A stretch of DNA of 64,000 nucleotides, from the NCBI GenBank assembly GCA_029747585.1, contig JAPEVF010000192.1, positions 1-64,000 on the forward strand, read 5' to 3'. A model generated the notes under the pieces. The model did no database searches. It was not told the DNA's origin and saw only the letters and a program-made list of their open reading frames with translations. Source of the DNA: Pleurotus djamor (lineage: Eukaryota > Basidiomycota > Agaricomycetes > Agaricales > Pleurotaceae). Shown here in pieces: positions 34,577 through 44,275 of the stretch. Both the position numbers and the translations under genes were made by a program. The stretch's first letter is position 1. Each line of letters starts with the position of its first letter.

Positions 34577-36032
34577 GGTGTTAGACGCAAAGTAGATGAA
34601 CAGAAGGTAGCCAAGAGAGGCCCTTTTATATTATCATACGTGAACACGGCGTATCTAGTTGTGAGTATAAGTGGCAGAATACCAGCGGCTAGGAATGATT
34701 GAGCGACAATCGATAGATACAGAGAAGAATCGAACATCACCTCAAGGCATCCTTTGAGCGCTGGGTGTCTATTTTTATCTCGCAACATATACAATTGATA
34801 TATTGCTACTGGCCATAAGTACCATGTCAGGAGCAGATAGCGCGCACGTCTGGATAAAAAAAAGTTGTTGGGTTGAGTCCAGGGATAAGTTCAGCGCATT
34901 ATGTCAAAATACTCCCCACAAGAGGCTAGACGGCCAAAGATCGGGAGAATTTCAGACATAATCTGCACCTCCGTGTAGTGGAGGAAGCGCACCCATGAGA
35001 GAAAAGGTAGGTCATTTGGGTGCGGCTGACCAGTTCTGGCTCAAAGCCGGCGAGCGTCAGAGCTCGACCCACTGCATTACTGCGCAGATGGCTGATGTTA
35101 GGACGGGCGCAATTTTACCAAGGACCGAGGCTGAGGTGACCTATAGCATGAAGCACAATCCATCATGTGATCCTTACCATCGCTTATCGTTACATTTCAG
35201 GCCTTAATCCACCGTTAACAACGGGATCTGATCAAAGCCGGGGAAGACACAGCCTTGGCAGCCGATCATCAACCCACCTAGGGTAATTACCTGCCAGGTA
35301 TATATGGGTCCGAGGGGTCATGGCCCACAATGAGCCTCAATGAGTTTGGCGTAAGGAAATGCATGAGGCTCATCAGACAATTTGCCAAGGGGGTATTGAG
35401 GCTCATTGGGCAAGTACTGGAGGCTCATTGGGAATGGTCCTGAGGGGATATAGAGGAATGAGGTTCATTGAGAGTACTCTTGAGGGGGTAATAATTATTG
35501 AGGCCCGTGTAGAATGACGCGCCAATATTCCGGTAGTCAGTAGTCAATGTCATACACCCTGATATGTAAACTAAACGTTGGGCACATTCAGATTTGCGAA
35601 AATGGGATGGGGACATGGATCATATATTCTTTGAGGAAGTACATCAACGTAACGCTACGGTGAGACCTTGTGGGCAACAACGGCAAAGCTGGTTGCCAGT
35701 GGTTCCATAGTCTATCTGATGGTACGACAAACATGATGGGGGACGTGGTCCTTAAGGGTGAGGAGGACCGTTGTGGCTTGAGTGCTTTGGCTGCTTTGGC
35801 TGCTTTGGCTGCTTTCGGCGATCCCAGGGGATGCAAACAGGGGTAGCNTGGATTTTTCCCGCTTTGGGGGCTTTGTCAGGGGGAGGCGAGACAGCCCCTG
35901 GATTTTTATTCTTTTTCTCGCGGAGACTATGAAGATACCTTTCTCCCAATGCTCCCCTTGCCTTCCAAGGTTTGAGATGATTTTTCTTGCTCCCTTCCAC
36001 AATCAGGTTTTCCTGATGTACTTGGTTCACAC
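34577..36032. other. Non-coding tract with GAGGCTCATT repeats
   Basis: No gene. It includes an iterated GAGGCTCATT-type repeat (35330-35520) and GCTTTG repeats (about 35782-35812). It occupies the place where the 3' part of the truncated P450 should lie. Confidence 0.5.
35330..35520. repeat. GAGGCTCATT-type imperfect repeat cluster
   Basis: Variants of GAGGCTCATTGGG recur at about 35364, 35398, 35420 and 35459, and once in the opposite orientation near 35331 (AATGAGCCTCAATGAG), mixed with TGAGGGGG strings and AGTACT. It lies beyond the broken 3' end of the P450 pseudogene. Confidence 0.65.
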
Positions 36033-37747
36033 CTTCTTCCTCGCGTAGCTTGGAGAACCTGAAGGGGTCAAACGTATAGGGGTTCGGATAGACCAAGGGG
36101 TTGAAATGGACAGTTTTCATGTTGATCACGACGGTGTACCACGGCGGTATGACGGTCCCATCACTGAGATGGCCACTGGCAACTGTTAGGCGGCCCATAC
36201 CCACTGAGAACAAGCAAAGCAGATACAGCAAAATATGAGATTTCATAAGGCAAAGATGATTATGAGATGCATGAACACGACGACGAAGTGCTGAGGATGA
36301 CTTACGCTGCATTAGACCATACACTCTCCCCACCTCCCTAAGGATACTGTCCAGTTTCATAAACCTCTGGAGTGACGCTTTATTCCATCCATTCTCCTCT
36401 TCCAGCGCCTGTCTGATTTCACGTCGTATGCTTTCAAGATCATCTCCACTCATTTGCGCCATCTCGAAGAGTGCTTGTGTAATGAAGATGGAGCTGTGTC
36501 ATGAAAAATTGCGTTAGCACTCTGATTGGGGAATAGACTGTAGCGTAGACTCGGCATCTTTCTGAAAAAACCAACATCCATACTCACGAAGTATGAATGC
36601 TCCCAAAGTTGAGATTCAGAACCCTCATTGCAAGATCATCAATGTCTGCGAGTGTTTCAGGCGGCGCATTGTTGATGAGAAACTCAGCAATGTTGAACTT
36701 GGGATATCATGTTCAGCCCCTTGGTCGCGCCAATGTTGAGTTGATACGTACTATTTGTGGAAATTTCGATGGTTGGGCTCGCGCTTCGAGTCGCTTCGAG
36801 AGGTACGGTTTGATAAACTTCATTGGCTGTTTGGGACCTCCCCATAACGAGGACAGAATGAAGTAGAGAGGTCTAATTCAAGAGTTGAGATGGGAAAAAA
36901 ATCGGATGTGAGAGTTTGAGAACGTACCGACGGAGAAAGACAGGCGACCAATTGAGAAGCGTCGAGTATTGAGTGAGCGTTTCGGCGAAGTTCACTACAG
37001 CATGGATAAACTCTTCGTTACGACAGATTTCAACTCCAAGCATGGCGCGATTGCTGATTCGGCCAATCATATGGGTCATGGTATGAAACATGGATATACT
37101 AGCATACTCTTGAAAGTATATCATTAGGAGCGCGCTCGGCAAGAGGGGGGATTAGACACTGCAGTACCTGAGCCAATTGGCACTTTGAAGGTCTCTTTCA
37201 TAGCTAAGGCAGTTTCTTCAAGGACTTCAGGAATAAACGTAGCTATGCCTTTCGTGATTTCGTTCCTAGTGACGCGGGCTTGGTAAGGATTGCCTTGCTG
37301 ATGAGGATTCATGGTGTAGTCGAGTTGTAAGGTCTAGGAACAGTAAGCCACCATTTGACCCCCAGCAACTTTGAAAGCTCACTTCATTGACTGCAATCGG
37401 TTGATTGAACTGCCAAAGATGATTCTCAGTGAAAACGCAGGCAAACTTGTTCAACTCAAAGCACTCACGACAGTATCGTTGCTGGCGCGCAGCGTCTCCA
37501 GATGTTCGGGGCCCAATACAACCGTCCATCCACTCAATGTTGGCAATGCGAAAGGTCTACCTTGAAATTTCTTCTCTGCTTCGTCCAGAACGCCAGAGCT
37601 GTTGAGGGTGAAACGGATTGCAGTGATAATGTACCCTATCGTCCCTGCTCGGCCAACGCGGGGAATCCCAGGGGGAGCACGGTCGTTGAAAAGGATGTAG
37701 AGTAGAACGGAGGCCGCAGCCCCTGCCACAAGGGTAGACGTCGACAT
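36033..37747 (-). pseudogene. Cytochrome P450, truncated (heme-binding exon missing)
   Basis: Near-copy of the P450 at 38387-40587. The N-terminal exon (37747: MSTSTLVAGAAASVLLYILF, RAPPGIPRVGRAGTIGY) has a membrane anchor and proline-rich hinge. Later exons give FNQPIAVNE, LDYTMNPHQQ.NPYQARVT, ISNRAMLGVEICRNEEF, LINNAPPETLADIDDL, the ExxR helix (LREVGRVYG) and TVIPPWYTVVINMKTVHFNP to FDPFRFSKLREEEG at 36033. Where the intact copy splices into the FGAGRHACPGRFF heme loop, this one runs into repeat-type DNA with no heme motif down to 35.2 kb. Without the cysteine ligand it cannot be a working P450. The upstream exons carry no stop I noticed, so the loss may be recent. Confidence 0.8.
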
Positions 37748-38386
37748 TGATGGGCAATGGCACCGACCCTATTCGTGACGGCTACAAGTTGACGTTTAGA
37801 GGGAAACAACAGGCAAGTAGCTGGGAATTAGAAAGGTAGCTTATGCGGGGGTTTGACGCGGAACTTTTTCCCTTGACGAAGATTAGCTCCATTGGGTTTC
37901 CTCTTCAGACAAATCATTTCGTCGCTGGCTTCGAACGTTGCGAGGCGGGCGCTGGCTTTTGATGGAGCGATCGGTCTATGATAGACTCGTGAACCAGTCT
38001 GTTGGGTGACTCCTACTCGATGCTTGGCCTGAGGAGCGAGGGGTTTGTTTGGACGTAGTGACTGCGGGAGATGAAATGAGGTGCGGGGTAGAAGGGCTGA
38101 TACTGCCACAGCCACAGAACTCAGCCGACCTAAGAATCGGGAGCTAAGTACCAAAGCGACTGCGCGGCACTCATGATACTCACCAGGCACTTGTTTTGTA
38201 GAGACGATCTCTCTCTCGCTTCTGAGAGATAGAGTGTATGGTCTCATCCAATGTAACTCGTACTTTCCCATTATTATCGCGAACTGGTGGAAGACAAGTA
38301 CATAACTTCCTCCATGGTTGTCGAGCGCTTGGCCCGACTGAAGATTCGGCTCAGAACTACATCGCTTTCCCATCAATTCATCCTTG
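37748..38386. other. Spacer between the tandem P450 copies
   Basis: An open minus-strand frame (38376-37828) exists, but its composition and lack of motifs do not support a gene. Confidence 0.45.
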
Positions 38387-40587
38387 TCAAGTCATATACG
38401 CTAGCCAACTTTCGGGACGGGGCTTGAAAAGTATATGTTCTTTAAGAGGTGGTAAAACAACTCCAGCAAAGAGAGAATTGGGCGGCCGTTTCAGACCGCC
38501 GTTTGGGAGGTGGATGTCGTAGTTTAATAAGACTTGGGCTAGAACAATCTTCAATACCATCTATCGTCACCGAAGGACATCATTTTGCTGAAGAGGAGAA
38601 GAGTATGATAAACTTACAGAGGCAAAGAATCGGCCTGGGCATGCGTGACGGCCCGCACCGAAAGGAATGAACTTCAAACAGAAAAGGAGAAACATAGGCG
38701 GGTCTTGGTTCAACAAACGGAAGATACTTCGTAGTCAAAGAACGCACATCTTTATCCACCGTCGTGAATACATGTTTCACACTCGAATCTATAATCCAAA
38801 GTGTCATTCCGTATTCCTAAAGATAGAAAGCATGCTCACCTTCTTCCTCACGTCGCTTAGAGAATCGGAACGGGTCAAACGTATTTGGGTTTGGGTATAC
38901 CGATGGATTGAAGTGGATGGCACGCAGGTTGATTGCGACAAAATACTTCGGAGGTATGACGGTTCCGTCGTAGAGACGACCACTTGCAATGGTTAAGCGG
39001 TTCAGGCCAACTGAGAAAAGCAGGTGAGGTATTAGAAGTTGGGGAAAGATGATGAAAAAGAGAGAGAGAGAGAACGAAGATAGGTAGATGACGAACATTG
39101 CGATATGCCATACATCCTGCCGATCTCTCTCAAAACGCTATCCAATTTCCTAAACCTCTGCAGAGCGTCTTTATTCCATTCACCTTCTTCTTCCAATGCC
39201 AACTTGATTTCACTTCGGATGCCTTCCAGGTCATCTGCGCTCATTTGCGCCAGCTCAAAGAGTGCCTGTGTAATATAGATCGAGCTGTGAAAGAATCATG
39301 AGTAAATCAGTACTCTAACCAATGGAGAACGAACACAATCCGACCGCCTTTGAGACAAGCAGGTCATACTTACGTAGTATGAATGCTACCAAAGTTGAGA
39401 TTCAAAACCCTCATCGCAAGGTCGTCAATGTCTGTGGGTGCTTCAGGAGGTGCATTGTTGATAAGAAATTCAGCTACGTTGAACTTCCGATGTATCGTTG
39501 GCGATCGGTATAAACATCGAGGAAGGTCGAAATGCGCACCACTTGTGAAGTTGCAGCGGCCCGTGTTCGCTCTTCAAGTCGTTTCATGAGATAGGGTTTT
39601 ATGAACTCCATCGGCTCCTTTGATCCACCCCATAACGAAGTAAGAACAAAGTAGATAGGCCTATTTCGAATATCAATCAGTATACGGAAGTTTGACTTTG
39701 GGGATCGCTCTATTCTGCGACGAAATGAGATTCTTGAGACCGTACCGACGAAGATATACTGGGGACCAAGAAAGAAGTCTTGCATAGATGTTGAGGGTTT
39801 CGGCGAAGTTGACAACGGCATGGATGAACTCCTTGTTACGACAAAGCTCAACACCGAGGATGGCGCGATTGTTGATTCGGCCAATCACGTGGGTAATGGT
39901 TTGGAATACGGGCATGCTGATGTGTTCTGCACATCGAGTCCACTCGTCATCTGGAACACGCATGGTCAGAAAGGGTTGATTGGACTCACCTGAGCCATTT
40001 GGCACTTTGAAGGTCTCCGTAATAGCCAAGGTGGCTTCTTCGAAGACTTCAGGGATGAACGCAGCTATTCCCTTTGTGATTTCATTTCTAGTTATATGAG
40101 CTTGGTAGGGGTTGCGCTGCTGGTGAGGATTCATGGTGTAGTCGAGTTGTAAGACCTAGAGGCAGTCAACCACCATTCAAGACCTTAACGCAATGAAAAC
40201 GCACTTCATTGACAGCAATTGGTTGATTGAACTGCAGCGGATGACCTTCAGTGAGAATGCAGGCCAAAATCTAGTGGACTCTTGGGCACTCACGATAGCA
40301 TCATTGCTGGTGCGTAGTGTCTCTAGATGTTCAGGGCCTAACCAAACCATCCATCCACTCAACGTCGGCAATGCGAAAGGTCTACCTTGAAATTCCTTCT
40401 CCGCTTCGTCTAAAACGCTAGAACTGTTGAGGGTGAAGCGGATTGCAGTAATGATGTAGCCGATGGCCCCTGCTCGGCCAACGCGGGGAATTCCAGGGGG
40501 AGCACGGTCGTTGAAGAGGATGTAGAGTAGAAGGGAGGCCGCAGCCCCTACCACAAGTGCAGGCGTCGACATCGACAACGATGCCAT
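38387..40587 (-). CDS. Cytochrome P450, CYP512/ent-kaurene-oxidase-like
   Basis: Monooxygenase with an N-terminal membrane anchor (STPALVVGAAASLLLYILF), presumably on the ER. Start at MASLSMSTPA (ATG ending 40587; an alternative ATG ends at 40572). Many short exons: FNQPIAVNE, LDYTMNPHQQRNPYQ, INNRAILGVELCRNKEF, LINNAPPEAPTDIDDLAM, the ExxR motif in LREIGRMYG, DGTVIPPKYFVAINLRAIHF and FDPFRFSKRREEEG. After a further exon (DSSVKHVFTTVDKD) comes the heme loop FIPFGAGRHACPGRFF, then after GTAAGT...GATAG the last exon VLAQVLLNYDIHLPNGG, ending RPESWLAYMT and TGA at 38387. Substrate unknown; related fungal enzymes hydroxylate terpenoids or steroids. It is the intact member of a tandem pair with 36033-37747. 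Confidence 0.85.
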
Positions 40588-41569
40588 ACTCTTCAAGGAA
40601 GGGAAGATGCTACGGCTTCGTTTTAAGTAACCCAAACCTTCAGCTTCATCTCGCAGTTTGCAACTCCGCATTCTCGTGCCATCAAAGTTCGCGACGTACA
40701 ACCTTTCATAAAAGCAGACAAAGTGACAGGAAAGGAAGCTCCTACGTATGCGACCTTGCAGGTTTATTGTTAGGCACCGCGTAGGAGCTGCAGAATGTTT
40801 TGAACATCGCCTGTCGAACCCGGATAGCGAAGGAGGAATGCGTTATTGATTATGGACAGTGGCCAAGGCGTTCTGAGCTGAGCAGCTTCGAGTAAGTGAT
40901 TCTGAGTGGGGATGCGGCGCCAAGGCATCACGAGACTTCGAAGCCTATGGATTCGGACCAGAAATCTCAAAGAGACTCGGCGGGAATACAAAACAAGGTT
41001 GGGGTTTACTTTTCCTTTATGAGAATCTTAGGCTTCGCCTAGTTGGTTCGTATCAGTGGATTGATCATGGGTACTAGTTCCAGTCGATGCAGAAGCGCGG
41101 AACAGTGGTTGGTATACTCGCTCAGTTGTGGAGAAGGGAGAGAGGTCATCTTTGTCAACCAACGCAGGGAAGTTGGCGCACCATTTCGCGGCGATTTACC
41201 TCGCTGTTACATGCGAGTAGCTGGCATAACTCATATGCCTCATCTTCAGAGAAACAGGAATATGTTGAATTACTGTAGGCCGGCGAGTCTGTAGATGTCG
41301 AAGTGACTAAATAAGGCGGCGGCGGCGGCTAGCGAGCGGCGTCGAGTTCTCGCGTGTACAAGGCAGTCTTACATCGAGCATCGACAGTCGTGTAATCGAC
41401 ATTGCATCGGAGAGACTCCATATGTACAGTACTTGCAGCTCTCGGTAGCCTGGAAACGGATACTTTTGGTTCAGCTCGATCATGCATCATGATGCGATCT
41501 AATAAACTTTGAAACATACCGTTTGTGATACCTGATACCCGATCTCACCGTTGTCAACACAGAATCCTT
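40588..41569. other. Intergenic, about 1 kb
   Basis: No gene supported. It contains a short GGC triplet run (about 41313-41328). Confidence 0.5.
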
Positions 41570-42380
41570 TCAAACCGAAGCTACAGTGGCTGACTTGACC
41601 AACAACCAGAGGGGAATAGCTGTGAGGCAGGTAGTTAGCTTCGAAAATCTCATATGAACCGAAGAAATGCCTCACGAAGCGCTGTGAAGAAAACGATAGA
41701 CCGGGCGTATCCGTTCAGAAGGTTGTTGTGGTTGATGTAGATATGGTTGTAAAGCACGCGCAGCCCGATACTACGAAGGCAGGGTTAGAAGGAGAATCGT
41801 GTATACCAAGAAACGGCCGGCGCACTAGGCAAGCGAGCAGATGTTCAGGGTTCGGCTATCTAGGTGAACGAGGTTTCCTATAATCTAATATGAGGTTGGT
41901 GAGTTCATTGACGAGCGAAAAGGTTAGCAATTACGAACTATGGCCGACGCCCAGAGCGGGAACGCTTCATTGCCATTCTGAGATGAGGGGAACGATGAAA
42001 GTGAGTGGTGTGCGTAGTATAGAGTAAGACCTCACTAACCTGGTGAGCGCCGTCCATGCCATGTATCTTAGCCTTGACTTCCGGGGGCAGAGAGGTGTCT
42101 CCTTTGGACTTCGACGCGTTGGCGCGTGGATTCGTGCTACAAAAGAATTGAAAAATAAACATCGAAACATCTCTCGCTGACAAAAGACTTGCTTGTCATA
42201 GCCAATCGTTTTCTTGATCAAAGAGTACTAGAATCAATATGATCCCGATTCGTTAGACCATTAAGACAGCCAAGTGGGAATATGAAACCTTACCTTCAAC
42301 GTATTGGGATAAAATCCGCAGAACCATATGATGGGTACAGAGTATAGTGAGAGCCCGGGATTCGAAAGATCGAGGGGCAT
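41570..42380 (-). CDS. MAPEG-family membrane protein (microsomal glutathione S-transferase-like)
   Basis: Small integral membrane protein of the eicosanoid/glutathione metabolism family. Seven exons fit exactly in phase: 42380-42294, 42227-42193, 42136-42040, 41977-41935, 41877-41826, 41770-41676 and 41619-41570, 152 aa. Signatures: DLSNPGLSLYSVPIIWFCGF, YPNTLK, IKKTIGYDN|TNPRAN, the loop AKIHGMDGAHQNGNEAFPLW, LDSRTLNICSLAY and LRVLYNHIYINHNN (the family's R-Y-N helix), with four hydrophobic stretches. The second intron has a GC donor (GCAAGT) and ends TTTTGTAG, a GC-AG intron; using it is the only way to keep frame and family sequence. The likely role is conjugation or peroxide reduction of lipophilic compounds. 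It neighbours the P450 pair, which could be coincidence. Confidence 0.88.
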
Positions 42381-43534
42381 GGTGTCGAGGCTGACGAAGA
42401 GGCATCTGGCCAGTTTTTCAGTGTTTTTATACCATGCGGAGGCGAGCCCATGCGCAACCCGATGCGCCCAAACCGGGTAGAGACGGCAATCCACCGAAAT
42501 GGTTACTCTCAACAAGCAAGTGCTCAGCGCTCAGCGCTCATCGCTCATCGTTTTCCAGCAAACGCAGGTATAAAAGAGCTCTCAGAGCTTCCTACTAGCT
42601 TTGTCGAGTTCAGTGAGCAGGCGGGTAGTTGGAAGTAGACCAAAAGTAGCACTGCTGACATAATCCAATAAGCCATCGTAGCTTATTGTGAACATATTTT
42701 GGGAAGTGAAAAACTGTACACACCATAAGATAGCGTGCTTTATTGAAAGACGATTTAAGATATGCTCCAAAATATGCTCAAGATATGATTGAAATTCAGA
42801 GAAGAAATAAACGCACGATACGTCTTCAATATGATTTAGGGGATTATGGAGAGATTATAGGAGGAATATTAGGAGAAGATTAAAAATACGCCCGTCATGG
42901 GTTCAAAATGTGCCAGAAATCGGCTTGACGTATTACTAGGAGGCAAACTGTGATCATATTACAAATAAACACACAATCGTACCAAAATGGGCTTTCATTG
43001 TGTTCAATGAGTATATTGAAAGCTCATCCGGTGATTATTCTTCCTTTGTCTGTCGTGTTTATCCAAAATAAGCCCGAAGGCTTTGTTTAAAATAAGCTCA
43101 ACATAAGAGTGTCGCTCTTATTGGGAGCACATATGAAATGCGAATAACGTGTGCTCAGGGTATTCCACACTGATCCTACGGCAAGGGTATTTTGCGCCGA
43201 TGCGGAGAAAATCGTGAAGCAATAAAAAATAATCACAGCGAGTTTATGCAAAATAACCCATGGCTTGTGAATTTAAATCTGCCCAAAATAAGTCTAGCAC
43301 ATGTTCATTATGAGACACGTATGCGCCTGGGATGGGTTCGTCGAGCAAACACAGTGTTGAATTGAAATAGGATCAACGAGCGGATTTAAAATAAGATCTA
43401 AAATGANGCACNNTNANTNANGCGTCACANCCAGCAGCCATCCACGGCCACAATGCCCTCTATTCGTTTTTGGGTCAGTCGCAGTGTCGTTTTGACTTGG
43501 CCAGGCTAACCAGCACGCAACAGGCCGGCGGTCG
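42381..43534. other. AT-rich non-coding tract
   Basis: No gene. From 42640 to 43400 the DNA is AT-rich with a recurring AAAATAA(G) word (about 43064, 43089, 43251, 43285, 43387) and related AAAATATGCTC strings near 42770. A cluster of Ns (43407-43431) marks poor sequence just before the next gene. Confidence 0.5.
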
Positions 43535-43999
43535 ATGGAATCATCGCTCATGCTCTTTCTCACTTCCTCCTCGAGCCTAAAACCATCACACAACCTCGAC
43601 GCACTCGCAGCACGCGCACTCAATACATACACACTCGGCGAACACATTGGCAGCCAATGGGGCCTCGGACGACACCTCCGCTGGACTCCCACAGTCTCGC
43701 ACGAAAAACTCGGTCAGCTCGCGACTCCCTCCGTCGCAAAAAGCGCGGGCCTGTACAAGGTCCAGGGCGACACTGTCGCTGCAATCCTCGGCAGCATCTT
43801 TTTCCAGTTTGTACGTGCCCTCCTTCACTCAATGGCAAATGACTGATTTTTGTGGTAGGGAGCTGCAGAGGCACATCGCGTCTTTCACACCCGTGTCCTT
43901 CCACACTTGTTCCTAAATAGTCGTACACAGGGCCTCCCAGACGCGTTCAGACGCGATGCCCTGGCCATTTCACAGCAACTCCAGCAGCAGACAGCGTAG
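43535..43999 (+). CDS. RNase III-fold protein, probably mitochondrial ribosomal (mL57/MrpL15-like), 5' end uncertain
   Basis: Two exons, 43535-43810 and 43859-43999, joined across a 48-nt intron (GTACGT to GGTAG), about 138 aa. It contains an RNase III-like pattern: HNLDALAARALNTYTLGEHI (helix with the LA..GR-type core), GLGRHLRWTPT, then SVAKSAGLYKVQGDTVAAIL and GAAEAHRVFHTRVLPHL, which resemble the second half of catalytically dead RNase III domains in mitochondrial large-subunit proteins. Catalytic acidic residues are not evident. The ATG at 43535 is the first in frame, but relatives are longer; a stop lies just upstream, so an N-terminal exon, perhaps beyond the N cluster, is likely missing. 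The exact family is uncertain. Confidence 0.45.
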
Positions 44000-44275
44000 C
44001 ATACATACATACCGACTTTATATATACTCGCATTTTTATAAACGATCTAATACATTTCACACAAAATGCATCACCGCGTGCACAAACAACCGTCAACACA
44101 AACACGAGGTCTCGCACGGCTTGCGTCCAAAAAGTCCTTTCGTCGTCGTTGCCCTTGTTGCCGTGCTCAGTCCATCCAACTCTCTTCCTTCTTTCTTTCT
44201 TTCTTCTCTCAACTGCCTCTTTTTCTTTTCCGTCTCTCCTTCCNTTTTTTCTCCTGCGACGTTCCACGAGGTGTC

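Noticed and set aside
35330..35520. CRISPR-like array
   Set aside because: Repeats are imperfect, irregularly spaced and in a eukaryotic genome.
37828..38376. 182-codon minus-strand frame between the P450 copies
   Set aside because: Begins just after the P450 stop; no motif, no convincing start context or composition.
24833..42380. Secondary-metabolite or lignin-degradation gene cluster (oxidase, P450s, MAPEG)
   Set aside because: No backbone synthase, transporter or regulator, and unrelated genes lie between; co-location alone does not support a cluster.
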